A stretch of 64,000 nucleotides of DNA from CAZBDV01 sp964490765 (GTDB lineage: Bacteria > Cloacimonadota > Cloacimonadia > Cloacimonadales > JAJBBL01), in contig CAZBDV010000002.1 in assembly GCA_964490765.1 (NCBI GenBank), positions 1 to 64,000 on the forward strand, written 5' to 3'. The position numbers and the translations under genes are program-made. The notes under the pieces were generated by a model. It was not told the DNA's origin. It did not search any database and saw only the letters and a program-made list of their open reading frames with translations. Below, piece by piece: positions 9,411 to 17,813 of this stretch (its first letter is position 1; every line of letters begins with the position of its first letter).

Positions 9411-9970
9411 TACCAGTCTACTCTGTAACCCTCTCTTATCCCGTATCTCTCTACAAAGCCGGCATTTACTTCGATGACATAAAGCACTGGTTCTGGTGAA
9501 GCAATAGGATCATCTGTAAACGGGACGGTAGCAGTCTCAATATGAGCAATCGTTCTATCAATCCTGACGAAGATCATATCGAGTGGAATATAGGTATTTC
9601 TCATCCACATCTCTATATTATGTGTCCGGTCGAAAATAAAGAGCATACCTCTGTTCTGTTCCATAGCAGGTCTGAACATCAATCCCTCAGTGCGGGAGGG
9701 TATTGTATCGGCAATCTCTATATCGATAGTCGTTACCAGATTTTCTTCCTGATCGTAGAAACTCAGTTCACTGTCTTTTCTGAACAGGGGAGTTTCTTCA
9801 GGTTCTGCGATCTCGGTTTCTCTACTGTCACGACCCAGGTAGGGAACGAGCCATATTATAGCAATGATAAAAAGCAGGGCAATGAAATAGAGCGTAATTT
9901 TCTTGTAGTTCCAGCCCCTGGCCTGCTCTCTGCTCTTTGGCCTGTAACCTGGCTTCCTTTTGTTAGCCAT
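9407..9970 (-). CDS. DUF192 family protein with N-terminal membrane anchor
   Basis: A 187-residue protein. Residues 1-23 are basic, residues 25-45 are a single transmembrane segment (ITLYFIALLFIIAIIWLV), and residues 75-187 are the DUF192 domain, with the landmarks IADTIPSRTEGLMFR, GMLFIFDR, MWMRNTYIPLDMIFV and VIEVNAGFVERYGI. The domain therefore faces the periplasm on an uncleaved anchor. Biochemical function of DUF192 is not established. The ATG follows GAAGGA. It lies downstream of the NusG-II gene on the same strand with an 84-base gap, so it could be the last gene of that transcript. Confidence 0.88.
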   Translation of the reverse strand: MANKRKPGYRPKSREQARGWNYKKITLYFIALLFIIAIIWLVPYLGRDSRETEIAEPEETPLFRKDSELSFYDQEENLVTTIDIEIADTIPSRTEGLMFRPAMEQNRGMLFIFDRTHNIEMWMRNTYIPLDMIFVRIDRTIAHIETATVPFTDDPIASPEPVLYVIEVNAGFVERYGIREGYRVDWY

Positions 9971-10054
9971 AAAATCCTTCCTTATTTATTTCTCTGATAC
10001 TAATCTCCTTAATTGCCCGATTCTTGGCAAGTTATATCAGTCAGGAAGCAGTGA

Positions 10055-10420
10055 TTATCTAGTAATCATCATATCCGGCTCTTCTCTTCGCTTGATAATA
10101 AGGGCGATCTTTTCCGGAACACATATTATCGGTACGGAACTGCTGTATCCCTGCTGGACACAGATCTGATTGGTACATATCGATTCTTTCATCCTGATAC
10201 GACCACTATTGATCTCTGCGATGATACCTTCTCGGATAGTTATCATCTGATCTTGCTGCATGTTATATGTTCTCCAGAGTTCGTTATCTAAGTAGATCTC
10301 CAGTTCTGTCCGGTTATGATTGGCTTGCAGATAAAGAACAGAGGTGACAGCAAGAAGCAATAGCACAGTCCCCAAAATCTTATCGGGGAGCGTAATTATG
10401 CGAAACAGGGTTCTGAACAT
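10055..10420 (-). CDS. NusG domain II-containing small membrane protein
   Basis: A 121-residue protein using the ATG at 10420. The upstream radical SAM gene ends in TGA whose last base is the A of this ATG (TGATG), which suggests translational coupling; a longer start at 10462 is possible (135 residues, overlapping the upstream gene by 43 bases). Residues 13-32 are one hydrophobic anchor (ILGTVLLLLAVTSVLYLQA). The rest fits the NusG_II family: EIYLDNELW, then RIRMKESICTNQICVQQG and IICVPEKIALII, including the paired cysteines. This family is usually an extracytoplasmic domain next to FMN-binding or electron-transfer proteins; here its partner is AmrS. Its role is unknown. Confidence 0.8.
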   Translation of the reverse strand: MFRTLFRIITLPDKILGTVLLLLAVTSVLYLQANHNRTELEIYLDNELWRTYNMQQDQMITIREGIIAEINSGRIRMKESICTNQICVQQGYSSSVPIICVPEKIALIIKRREEPDMMITR

Positions 10421-11406
10421 CAGTTGAATTTTCCGTAGATAACAGTGGAACAGACCGAACATCTGTTGCCCTGAAGTTTATGGATCAGCGTATTATAGTT
10501 CTTTCTTTCTACCAGAAGAGCGTTGCAGTTCGGACAGTAGGTATTGCCTTCATCAGTTGTTAAGACATTCCCCAGGTAGACGTAATTCAGCTTCTTTTTA
10601 GCCTTCTCAAAAGCTGTTTCCAATGATTTTGTCGGTGTTGGCTGGTTATGTCTTTTATACTGAGGAAAGTAGCGGGAAAAATGAAGCGGGATGTCGGGGC
10701 TAATATCGGAAAGAAAATCAATCAAAGCATCGATCATCTCAGGGGTATCATTCTCTCCCGGAATGAGAAGGTTGGTAATCTCTATATGACATTTTTCAGA
10801 AGCGGCTTTGATCGTATCTAACACTGGCTGGAGTCTTCCTGTACAGAGGGAACGGTAAAAATCGTCAGACATCCCCTTAAGGTCGATATTCATTGCATCT
10901 ATAGTGGGTAAAAGTTCGGCCAGTGGTTCAGGATTGATGAAGCCATTTGTGACCAGAACAGATTTTATATCGTGTGCTAACAGAAGCTGTGAAGCATCGA
11001 GAATATATTCAAACCAGGTCAGCGGTTCGGTATAGGTATAGGCCACAAAGGGCACATTATGCTTTAGACACAAATCGAGAAGATTCTGTGGGCTCAATTC
11101 AGTGGTATTGCTATCCAACTGGCTGATGGCATAGTTCTGGCAGAAATCACATCGCATATTGCAGGAATTCGGGCCAATTGAGAGGATATCTTTTCCAGGA
11201 TAATAATGATAGAGCGGTTTCTTTTCAATCGGATCCATACTGATGGTGACGGTCTTACCATAATTACGAGCATAGAGAATTCCATCGATGTTAGTTCTCG
11301 TACGACATATACCGCTACTCTCCGGTTCAATCAAACAATAGTGCGGACAGAGTAGACACTTCACCTTTCTGTTACTTTCCTTCAGGTAATATTGTGCTTC
11401 TCTCAT
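10420..11406 (-). CDS. amrS: AmmeMemoRadiSam system radical SAM enzyme
   Basis: A 328-residue radical SAM protein. I chose the ATG at 11406 because AAGGAG stands seven bases upstream and homologues begin at this point; the frame runs 27 codons further up without a ribosome site. An N-terminal cysteine cluster (C17, C20, C24, C34) precedes the SAM cluster motif CNMRCDFC (C82, C86, C89). The C terminus carries two CxxC pairs (YCPNCNALL and CSVCSTVI), a rubredoxin-like zinc knuckle. Family knowledge: this enzyme occurs with AMMECR1 and MEMO-type proteins in the poorly understood AmmeMemoRadiSam system. Neither partner gene is in this window. The older name (pyruvate formate-lyase activating enzyme-like) is a similarity, not a function. 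Confidence 0.9.
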   Translation of the reverse strand: MREAQYYLKESNRKVKCLLCPHYCLIEPESSGICRTRTNIDGILYARNYGKTVTISMDPIEKKPLYHYYPGKDILSIGPNSCNMRCDFCQNYAISQLDSNTTELSPQNLLDLCLKHNVPFVAYTYTEPLTWFEYILDASQLLLAHDIKSVLVTNGFINPEPLAELLPTIDAMNIDLKGMSDDFYRSLCTGRLQPVLDTIKAASEKCHIEITNLLIPGENDTPEMIDALIDFLSDISPDIPLHFSRYFPQYKRHNQPTPTKSLETAFEKAKKKLNYVYLGNVLTTDEGNTYCPNCNALLVERKNYNTLIHKLQGNRCSVCSTVIYGKFN

Positions 11407-11611
11407 AAACAACTCCTTAACTACAGATTTTAATACCTGGAAGAGGTAAGTCAAGTGGTTTCTTATTAGCTTCCGGATTTTTATCATTAGTTCAGATTCC
11501 AGAAGGGAAAATCTGCTGTATTATGTGTGAATTATAATAATTAAGTTCGATTAATCAGTGTACAAATTCAGATATAAAACGGCCTGATATGCCGGGAATG
11601 AAGTTAATTTA

Positions 11612-12844
11612 TCACTGCTTTTTCAATATTGAGCTTATGAATTCAAGATTTAACTCAACAGTATTCGAATTCTCTTCGATGGTCTTTCTGGCATTCTTTC
11701 CCAGAGTAATTCTTAATTCAGTATTATGATAAAGCCTGAGAATGTCAGAGAGGAGTTCCTCTCTGGAAGATACAAGTACTGCACTGTTTTCCAGCAGAGT
11801 TTGAACGACATGGCGGCAGGAGGAGTGATAATTCCCGATTATGGTTGGAATTGAATAGTATGCTGGTTCCAGAGGATTATGTCCCCCGAAGTCGCAGAAG
11901 CTGCCACCGACGATAGCCAGATCTGCCATTGCGTATGCTCTGTTGAGTAGATTCATTGCATCTATGATAATGATGTCGCTTCCCTCCTGCAGTTTTGAGA
12001 GGAGAGATAAGGAGAATTTATCGAATATCGGGAGGATTTGTGGGATTCTTTTCAGATGCCTGGGTGCGACAATGATTTTCAACCGGGGTATCTTTTTCTG
12101 CAGTTCAGGTAGTATCCTGGCGAATAACTCCTCTTCTCCCGGTCTGCTGCTGCCCCAGACGAGTATGAAATCTTCTTTTTCGAGATTCCAGGCTCTTCTT
12201 AGATTCTCCAGATCGTATGCCGGGAGTCGCAGGGAGAATTTGAGATTCTGGGTGTTATGAACATTTTTGAAGCCCAGAGCAATAAATCTCTGTCTATCGA
12301 GAACTGACTGAGAGCCAACAAACACGATTTTCCTGTAGAGTTTACCGATAAGAAAGAAGAGGAGCCTGTATTTCCTGAAGGAATTGTCTGATATTCTTCC
12401 ATTGACTAGACAGACGGGGATTTTCTTCATTCCGGCGGCATAGAAGAGAGAAGGCCAGAGTTCAGTTTCAATGAGAACAAGCATTCTGGGCTTAATTTTT
12501 TTAATGAAGATTAAGAGAAATGGAAGGAAATCAAGAGGTATCAGTGTTACGTAATCGCATTCCCTGATACTTTCCGCAGTCTTCATTCCGGTGATAGTCA
12601 TAGTAGTCAGAAGTATTTTCTCAGCAGGATATCTTCTCCTGAATTCCTGTAGTAGGGGCTTCAGGGCATTTACTTCTCCGACAGAGGCAGCGTGAAACCA
12701 GATATAGTTTTTGGAGGGGGGTAGCGAGAAAGCATAACGTTTTCGTATTTCCATGAAGGATCGAAAAATCAGGAGAAAGGGGAGGGCAAGTATCAGCCCT
12801 GCAAAGGAGATCAGGGTATATAAGCAGATTATAATATGTATCAT
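11612..12844 (-). CDS. waaA: 3-deoxy-D-manno-octulosonic acid (Kdo) transferase
   Basis: A 410-residue inner-membrane glycosyltransferase that adds Kdo to lipid A precursors. Residues 1-25 are a hydrophobic membrane anchor. The GT-B fold follows, with the family landmarks YIWFHAASVGEVNA, LLTTMTITGM, VLIETELWPSL, LVWGSSRPGEEE, IIVAPRHLKR and GGSFCDFGGHNPLEPA. Glu in the GEV motif corresponds to the known catalytic base. The ATG at 12844 is preceded by GAGAGAGA; the frame also has a TTG two codons upstream. A promoter with perfect TATAAT is visible at 12917-12944. Its presence shows the organism makes lipopolysaccharide. It is not beside other lipid A genes here. Confidence 0.94.
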   Translation of the reverse strand: MIHIIICLYTLISFAGLILALPFLLIFRSFMEIRKRYAFSLPPSKNYIWFHAASVGEVNALKPLLQEFRRRYPAEKILLTTMTITGMKTAESIRECDYVTLIPLDFLPFLLIFIKKIKPRMLVLIETELWPSLFYAAGMKKIPVCLVNGRISDNSFRKYRLLFFLIGKLYRKIVFVGSQSVLDRQRFIALGFKNVHNTQNLKFSLRLPAYDLENLRRAWNLEKEDFILVWGSSRPGEEELFARILPELQKKIPRLKIIVAPRHLKRIPQILPIFDKFSLSLLSKLQEGSDIIIIDAMNLLNRAYAMADLAIVGGSFCDFGGHNPLEPAYYSIPTIIGNYHSSCRHVVQTLLENSAVLVSSREELLSDILRLYHNTELRITLGKNARKTIEENSNTVELNLEFISSILKKQ

Positions 12845-12916
12845 GTGCAATCTCTCTCAACTCCTTCCTATGGTTTTCCTGATCGTCATACAGATGCTGA
12901 ACGATCGGATAACTCA

Positions 12917-12944
12917 ATTATAGCTCTGTTTACACTATTGTCAG
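12917..12944 (-). promoter_or_regulatory. Promoter of waaA
   Basis: On the minus strand CTGACA (12944-12939) and a perfect TATAAT (12922-12917) are separated by 16 bases. The transcript would begin near 12910 and have a leader of about 66 bases before the waaA ATG. Confidence 0.5.
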
Positions 12945-13018
12945 TCAAGTAACTTTCTTCAGATGGCTATCCTTATAACTCTCAGACAGTGTGAATGAAT
13001 TGTTGTCAGTTTGATGAA

Positions 13019-14509
13019 TTATTTGAGGAACAGGAATTTTCCGAACTGTCTGTTTCCTTTCTCTATCGACTCTGTTCGGCCACTTTCGTGGGTATCTGTC
13101 TTTGGAACTACTGTAACCAGATAGATACCACTTGATGGAAGTGATCGGGAGATTTCAATACCCGGGAGAGAAAAATACTCATCCAGTATTTGGACATTTC
13201 TCTTTGACAGCAGTTTCTGTCCTCTGATATTATAGATAGATATATCCACACTACTGTTGTTGTCTATCCGGAAATAGATAGATTGATTATCAGATCCGGA
13301 GATTGAGAAGGGATTGGGATAGATCAGCAAAGATCCCGGTGAAGCAATGTGCAATTCGTCCGCTACAGCAGTATTGAAGAGGGGGTATTCAACTATATCA
13401 TTACCATTATCACTGAACAGGAGAGTGGCAGTAGTCCAATTTACTTCGAACTGGCAGTTGTATTGAACAACCTCATTGAAGTTATGGGAAGCTGGTTCAA
13501 ACGGAACTGTAAACCCACTATCAAGCTCAATCTCTGCTATCAGAGGGAAGTGCCCCTCAGCATCGTAATAATCGAGAAAAATCTCAGTATTGTCATCGTT
13601 CAGGATTACATCAACGTTATCTATCACTGGTAGTGTATTTTCATATGGTTCGATTTGATATTTTTTTAGAAAAACCTTATGCAGGTGTCCTTCATCCATA
13701 ATGGTAACAATCTGGCCAAAATCCTCTATCTTTTGCGTCAAGGAACTTATGATAACAGGTTCTTCGGGAGAGTATGCATCAGCAAAATCGGGATCACTGG
13801 CCAGGTCATCCCAGAGACAGGAGAGATAGAGGGTATTGTTTTCTGGATCCAGCTGATAGTTTATGGATCCGATCTGCAATAATTCTTCGGTTGCAGCATT
13901 GATTTTAAATAATCCCGGATTGATAAATGGTGGTAAATCTAGGGTAAATAGCAAAACATAGACATACTGAGTGGTGATCTCAGACTCGGGCCAGAGGTAA
14001 ATTGCATATGAATAGAATGGTCCTAAAGTTCCCTCCATAACGGGGAAACCACCACCGTAATTTTGAAAAGCGAAATAAAGGTTCTCCTCTGCAAGCAGCA
14101 TTTTCTCTCCGGCAATATTGAGATGTTCAGGTATGGCGGAGTTTTGCTCATAATCAGATAGAGTGGTCATTTCAGAGAGTTCAGACGGTTGTTCTTCAGT
14201 GTAACCAGGAATGATGTAAATATCCTCTTCCTCTTCTATGCGGAAACTGAGGGGGAGGATCTCTTCGTTAGAAAAGGGGATCACCCCCTGGAAGGTCAAG
14301 TCTGACAGATGTTCTACGGTATTATGATGCCATTCAGAATCGAGATAATAGTAAACCTGGTGGTTATAAGTTTCTGGCAAGCTACTCTCATATTGCAGGA
14401 AAATCTCATTATCGAGTGTAAATGAACTGTTTCTAATATCATTCCAGCCGGCTTCAAGGCTGATACAAAACATTAGAGGGAGAACAACAATCAGGTTTAA
14501 TATCTTCAT
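13019..14509 (-). CDS. Secreted protein of unknown function with sorting domain
   Basis: A 496-residue predicted exported protein. I chose the ATG at 14509: GAGAGGTG lies just upstream and the signal peptide (MKILNLIVVLPLMFCISLEA) starts there. The frame opens five codons earlier at an ATG with no ribosome site. The body (residues 20-400) is acidic and beta-rich, with no family I recognise; it mentions nothing catalytic. Residues 405-496 form a sorting domain: IYPNPFSISGS, the Ig core SVDISIYNIRGQKLL, SGIYLVTVVP and the end FGKFLFLK, with a longer-than-usual charged insert before the last strand. The gene stands alone, with palindrome copy 2 upstream. Confidence 0.8.
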   Translation of the reverse strand: MKILNLIVVLPLMFCISLEAGWNDIRNSSFTLDNEIFLQYESSLPETYNHQVYYYLDSEWHHNTVEHLSDLTFQGVIPFSNEEILPLSFRIEEEEDIYIIPGYTEEQPSELSEMTTLSDYEQNSAIPEHLNIAGEKMLLAEENLYFAFQNYGGGFPVMEGTLGPFYSYAIYLWPESEITTQYVYVLLFTLDLPPFINPGLFKINAATEELLQIGSINYQLDPENNTLYLSCLWDDLASDPDFADAYSPEEPVIISSLTQKIEDFGQIVTIMDEGHLHKVFLKKYQIEPYENTLPVIDNVDVILNDDNTEIFLDYYDAEGHFPLIAEIELDSGFTVPFEPASHNFNEVVQYNCQFEVNWTTATLLFSDNGNDIVEYPLFNTAVADELHIASPGSLLIYPNPFSISGSDNQSIYFRIDNNSSVDISIYNIRGQKLLSKRNVQILDEYFSLPGIEISRSLPSSGIYLVTVVPKTDTHESGRTESIEKGNRQFGKFLFLK

Positions 14510-14652
14510 CGAAACACCTCTCATTATAATATAGTAGAAAGTTTCTTATCCTGAATCAATCGTCAACCAATTTATTCAGGAGAGAAGAGTTTCGACGGAG
14601 AAGTATATAAGTGTATTGTTTCCTTTTACAGAATGATATGTATCATTAGTTA

Positions 14653-14706
14653 ACCTTTAGGGAGGGCAGGAGTTGGATGGTGCCGACTCCCATGCTCCTC
14701 TAAGGT
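14653..14706. repeat. GC-rich palindrome, copy 2 of a dispersed family
   Basis: Arms 14653-14676 and 14683-14706 form an imperfect 24-base stem around the loop ATGGTG. Sequence is clearly related to copy 3 at 36183-36238: both read ACC.TTAGGGAGG, then a GTYGGATRGTGCCG centre. This copy has more arm mismatches, mainly in the middle, and looks decayed. It lies about 75 bases past the stop of the outer-membrane barrel gene and has no T-run. Confidence 0.7.
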
Positions 14707-14780
14707 AGATCGGATATTAAATAGTGAGTTCTGAATTATTGCTATATACTTCGGGAAATTGTTGTTGGTGCGGTCAATGA

Positions 14781-15482
14781 TCAGTAATAGTAGTTGATAG
14801 ATAGAGAATAAGACTGGTTGCGAAGTTTTACTCGCGGTGTATCGTTTAAATCTCGGAAGACATCCTCAGTCGTGGGTAGTTCAAGAAAGGGGATTCCGAA
14901 GTTAATTCTGTAGTCGAGCGAGAATAGTTTCTTCATCATTTTAAAGTTCGCACCACCACCGAGAATGAACCCGAAATCAAAACGGTCTATATTCTGAATT
15001 TTTTTATTTATGTCGATAACATGATCACCGGTTCCTGTTTCGATCAGACCTGATAGCTCATATCTGGCATTGATCATATAGGATAGGGCAAAACCGGTCT
15101 GGTAAAAGAGGACAAAGTCATTGTGTCGAAAGTGGAAGAGTCGGAAGATTGCAGGAAATTCCAGATAATCGGTTTTATAGTAGACATCGAGTTCGATCGG
15201 TTCCCCTTTGATCCCGATTTTCTGCTTCGAGCCCTTATTGGTGAATAGAAATTCCTGACTGATAGTCAGGTTATCGGTTATCGGAAAGTCCAGGGCGAAA
15301 CCTGAAGAGGTTCCCCAGCGGATTCCCTTTTCCACCTCGTATTCTTCGTAACCGTATTCCACTCCGTAATGTTGTGAGACATTCAAACCTGCAATAAAAC
15401 GAGGTTGAGGTGATGATGCAAAGATCGCGATACAGAACTGAGAAAAAAAGAGAAAAGATACAAAAAATCTAATTATTCTCAC
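14781..15482 (-). CDS. Outer-membrane beta-barrel protein (PorT-like family)
   Basis: A 233-residue predicted outer-membrane protein. It starts at a GTG one base after the transketolase C-half stop (TAATGTG), with GGGAAG upstream; the ATG in between reads straight into a stop in another frame. Residues 1-23 are a signal peptide ending IFASSPQ. The rest has alternating beta strands typical of eight-stranded barrels of the PorT/OMP_b-brl_2 type (FIAGLNVSQHYG at the start, GFILGGGANFKM late), and a terminal aromatic strand LSINYYY. PorT itself takes part in type IX secretion, but this family is large and the assignment to PorT is not secure. It is last in the HU to transketolase run. Confidence 0.8.
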   Translation of the reverse strand: MRIIRFFVSFLFFSQFCIAIFASSPQPRFIAGLNVSQHYGVEYGYEEYEVEKGIRWGTSSGFALDFPITDNLTISQEFLFTNKGSKQKIGIKGEPIELDVYYKTDYLEFPAIFRLFHFRHNDFVLFYQTGFALSYMINARYELSGLIETGTGDHVIDINKKIQNIDRFDFGFILGGGANFKMMKKLFSLDYRINFGIPFLELPTTEDVFRDLNDTPRVKLRNQSYSLSINYYY

Positions 15483-15483
15483 A

Positions 15484-16437
15484 TTACTTCCCGAGATTGT
15501 AGCTGATACAACCTGCTATTTTTCCGGCCGAAAATCCATATTTGTCATATAGTTCAGAAGGTGAACCGGACTCACCGAAGCAGTCATTGAGCGAGATCGA
15601 ATAGAGTCGTACTGGTTTATGTAACGAATAATAGGTCGCGACGATGGATGTTAACCCACCGTTAAGGAGGTGTTCTTCGACAATGAAGAGAGGCTTTCCA
15701 CTGGCAGCTATTTCATCAAGCATATTTGTATCGAGCGGTTTGATTGAGCAAAAATTCAAAACAGTGAGATTGAACCCTTCAGATTTCAGTATCTGTTGCG
15801 CTTTGAGTACTTCACACCCGATTACACTATGGAAAAGGATGTATCCATCCTCACCACGGGTAAGAGGTTTAGCCTTTCCCGGTTCGAAGGAATAATCCCC
15901 AGCTGTGACAATCTCCGTTGCTTCTCTGGCTAAACGTATGTATACTGGTCCCGTTGTCTTGGCTGCATGTAGCGTCACCTGCCAGGCTTCATTGGCATCG
16001 ACGGGAGCGAAAACTTTCATATTGGGTAGACAGTTCATCAGGGCAATATCTTCGATAGCCTGATGACTACCCCCGTCGGGGCCAACAGATAGTCCTCCGT
16101 GTGAACCGACGATTTTAACGTTGAGATTGGAATAACAGAGAGTGTTTCTGATCTGATCGAAAGCACGTCCTGTTACGAAGACCCCGTAAGTAGTGACAAA
16201 AGGGATTTTCCCTTTCAGGCTCAACCCGGCAGCGACCCCCACCATGTTCTGTTCAGCGATACCCGTATCGATGAATCTTTGTGGGAACTGTTCAGCGAAC
16301 CAGTTGGAACGTGTTGAAGTAGCGAGATCAGCGTCGAGAACTATTACTCTGGGCTTAGAGTAACCGAGCTCGATTAGAGCTTTCCCGTAACCATCTCTAA
16401 CAGGTAATATCTCCCCTTTTTTGAATGGTGGTTTCAT
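15484..16437 (-). CDS. Transketolase, C-terminal subunit
   Basis: A 317-residue protein corresponding to the pyrimidine-binding and C-terminal domains of transketolase, encoded separately from the N half as in many archaea and anaerobic bacteria. Landmarks: VLDADLATSTRSNWF, QRFIDTGIAEQNMVGVAAGLS (the Glu that activates thiamine diphosphate), GSHGGLSVGPDGGSHQAIEDIA, and the C-terminal domain with VEEHLLNGGL. It transfers two-carbon units in the non-oxidative pentose phosphate pathway as a complex with the N subunit. Its ATG overlaps the N-subunit stop by four bases, which supports coupled translation and a fixed ratio. Confidence 0.93.
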   Translation of the reverse strand: MKPPFKKGEILPVRDGYGKALIELGYSKPRVIVLDADLATSTRSNWFAEQFPQRFIDTGIAEQNMVGVAAGLSLKGKIPFVTTYGVFVTGRAFDQIRNTLCYSNLNVKIVGSHGGLSVGPDGGSHQAIEDIALMNCLPNMKVFAPVDANEAWQVTLHAAKTTGPVYIRLAREATEIVTAGDYSFEPGKAKPLTRGEDGYILFHSVIGCEVLKAQQILKSEGFNLTVLNFCSIKPLDTNMLDEIAASGKPLFIVEEHLLNGGLTSIVATYYSLHKPVRLYSISLNDCFGESGSPSELYDKYGFSAGKIAGCISYNLGK

Positions 16438-17246
16438 GAGAGCTCCCTCATTGCTTGCTCATATTCTTTCCGGCTGGGAGATTTGCCGTGCCAGGCGGGA
16501 TCGTTCTCCATAAAAGAAACACCCTTCCCTTTAACCGTAGAGGCTATAATCATCACCGGTTTCTCTTGTTCCCGGTCTTTTTCTACAGCATCTATGATCT
16601 CAGGAAAGCTGTGACCATCTATCTGCCGGACATCCCAGCCAAAAGCCTGCCATTTCGCAGCCAGTGGTTCCAGAGCCATAACTTTCTCTGTATTGCCGTC
16701 GATCTGCAGCATGTTACGGTCGATGATGGCTGTAAGGTTTGATAATTTGTAATGAGCAGCAAACATTGCTGCCTCCCAGATCTGTCCCTCATCGAGTTCG
16801 CCATCGCCTATCAGAACGAATGTCCTGTTATCCTGTCGATCGTATCTATCACTCCAGGCTATACCAGAAGCTATGGAAAGTCCCTGTCCCAGAGAGCCTG
16901 TCGACACCTCTACACCTGGACACTTAAGCGAGTGAGGGTGTCCCTGGAGAGGGGAGTTCAATTTTCGGAAACCAGTCAGCCACTCTTTCGGGAAATAACC
17001 AGCTTCCTGCAATAAAGCATAAAGTAGCGGTGCAGCGTGCCCTTTCGAAAGGACAAAGCGGTCACGTTTCGGATCTTTCGGGTCTTCCGGGTTATGATTA
17101 AGTATATGAAAAAAAAGGGCGGTTCCGATCTCCACCCCGGAGAGTGAACCTCCGGGATGACCAGAACCGGCTTTAAAGATGATCTCAATTATCTTACGCC
17201 TGACTCGTCTGGCGATAGATAATAAATGAGAATAGTCTTTATCCAT
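16434..17246 (-). CDS. Transketolase, N-terminal subunit
   Basis: A 270-residue protein holding the diphosphate-binding half of transketolase. Visible features: GSGHPGGSLSGVEIG near residue 28, RDRFVLSKGHAAPLLYA, VSTGSLGQGLSIASG, and the thiamine-diphosphate motif GDG at 147-149 ending in DRN about 30 residues later. It needs the C subunit (15484-16437) to be active. Its ATG shares one base with the stop of the upstream 31-codon gene (TAATG), and its end overlaps the C subunit by four bases, so three consecutive genes are translationally coupled. Confidence 0.93.
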   Translation of the reverse strand: MDKDYSHLLSIARRVRRKIIEIIFKAGSGHPGGSLSGVEIGTALFFHILNHNPEDPKDPKRDRFVLSKGHAAPLLYALLQEAGYFPKEWLTGFRKLNSPLQGHPHSLKCPGVEVSTGSLGQGLSIASGIAWSDRYDRQDNRTFVLIGDGELDEGQIWEAAMFAAHYKLSNLTAIIDRNMLQIDGNTEKVMALEPLAAKWQAFGWDVRQIDGHSFPEIIDAVEKDREQEKPVMIIASTVKGKGVSFMENDPAWHGKSPSRKEYEQAMRELS

Positions 17247-17341
17247 TAACGCATTTTCTTCTTATGACGATTCTTTCTCAGTCTCTTTTTACGCTTATGC
17301 TTAGCAATCTTGTATCTTTTTCTTTTACGTCCGCAGGGCAT
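17246..17341 (-). CDS. AURKAIP1/COX24-domain mini-protein (31 residues)
   Basis: A very short gene encoding 31 residues, MPCGRKRKRYKIAKHKRK at the start and RLRKNRHKKKMR at the end; about two thirds of residues are Lys or Arg. A strong AAGGAG lies five bases before the ATG at 17341, and the stop TAA overlaps the transketolase ATG (TAATG). The KRKRxKIxKHKRKKRxRKNRHKKK pattern matches the AURKAIP1/COX24 domain, known from mitochondrial small-subunit ribosomal proteins and from tiny proteins in Bacteroidota-like bacteria. It likely binds rRNA. It sits nine bases after the HU gene, so it shares that transcript. Short length makes it easy to miss in annotation. Confidence 0.85.
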   Translation of the reverse strand: MPCGRKRKRYKIAKHKRKKRLRKNRHKKKMR

Positions 17342-17350
17342 TCATTCTCC

Positions 17351-17650
17351 TTATTTCTTTATTTTTTGGGGATTGATTTTGGAGATCTCTTCTTTGACAG
17401 CTTTGGTGAATTTAAAGGTCGGAACTACTCTCTCGGGTACCGGCACTGTGACTCCTGTCTTCGGATTTCTGCCGTTTCGTGGCTTTCTTACCTTTAGCTT
17501 GAAAGTTCCGAATCCTCTCAGTTCTATGTGGTTTCCATCCTGGAGACTCTCTTTGACAGCTTCCAGAAAAGAATCGACCACTATTGCCGTATCTTTCCTC
17601 AAAATTCCTGTCTCTTCAGAAATCATCTTCACCAGATCCGCCTTAGTCAT
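17351..17650 (-). CDS. HU/IHF family DNA-binding protein
   Basis: A 99-residue nucleoid protein. The ATG at 17650 (MTKADLVKMISEETG) follows GGAGAGAT and matches the normal HU start; the frame extends 19 codons upstream into what is more likely the leader and promoter. Family landmarks: KDTAIVVDSFLEAVKESL, HIELRGFGTFKLKVRKPR, the DNA-intercalating arm GRNPKTGVTVPVP and VVPTFKFTKAVKEEI. It heads a run of five genes ending with the barrel protein at 14781. A promoter is visible at 17678-17707. Confidence 0.94.
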   Translation of the reverse strand: MTKADLVKMISEETGILRKDTAIVVDSFLEAVKESLQDGNHIELRGFGTFKLKVRKPRNGRNPKTGVTVPVPERVVPTFKFTKAVKEEISKINPQKIKK

Positions 17651-17677
17651 GTTGTTATCTCTCCTTATGTTTTTCAG

Positions 17678-17707
17678 ATAAGATTTTTCTAAGTGGTTAT
17701 TTGTCAA
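17678..17707 (-). promoter_or_regulatory. Promoter of the HU gene run
   Basis: Minus-strand TTGACA (17707-17702) and TCTTAT (17683-17678) are 18 bases apart. The predicted start near 17671 leaves a short leader of about 20 bases that contains the HU ribosome site. Confidence 0.55.
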
Positions 17708-17741
17708 GGATATTGTCGGGTTTACCCTAACTATATTTGTT

Positions 17742-17792
17742 AGAGACTTCTGCAGGGAGAGATTTTAAGGCTATCCCTGCAGAATAATCTCT
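17742..17792. terminator. Long hairpin after the M28 peptidase gene
   Basis: TTCTGCAGGGA at 17748-17758 pairs perfectly with 17774-17784, and AGAGA (17742-17746) can pair with TCTCT (17788-17792) outside it. It begins about 20 bases past the stop of the minus-strand M28 gene and precedes the HU promoter, where transcription should end. No T-run follows on the minus strand, so this may be a 3' stabilising or factor-dependent structure rather than a classic terminator. Confidence 0.5.
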
Positions 17793-17813
17793 AATTGAAA
17801 TGGTTTGTTAAAC

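Noticed and set aside
10421..10462. Longer start (10462) for the NusG-II protein
   Set aside because: It would overlap amrS by 43 bases, whereas the ATG at 10420 gives the typical TGATG coupling; kept only as an alternative.
17651..17707. 19 extra N-terminal codons for HU
   Set aside because: They contain the probable promoter and ribosome site, and HU proteins start at MTKADL.
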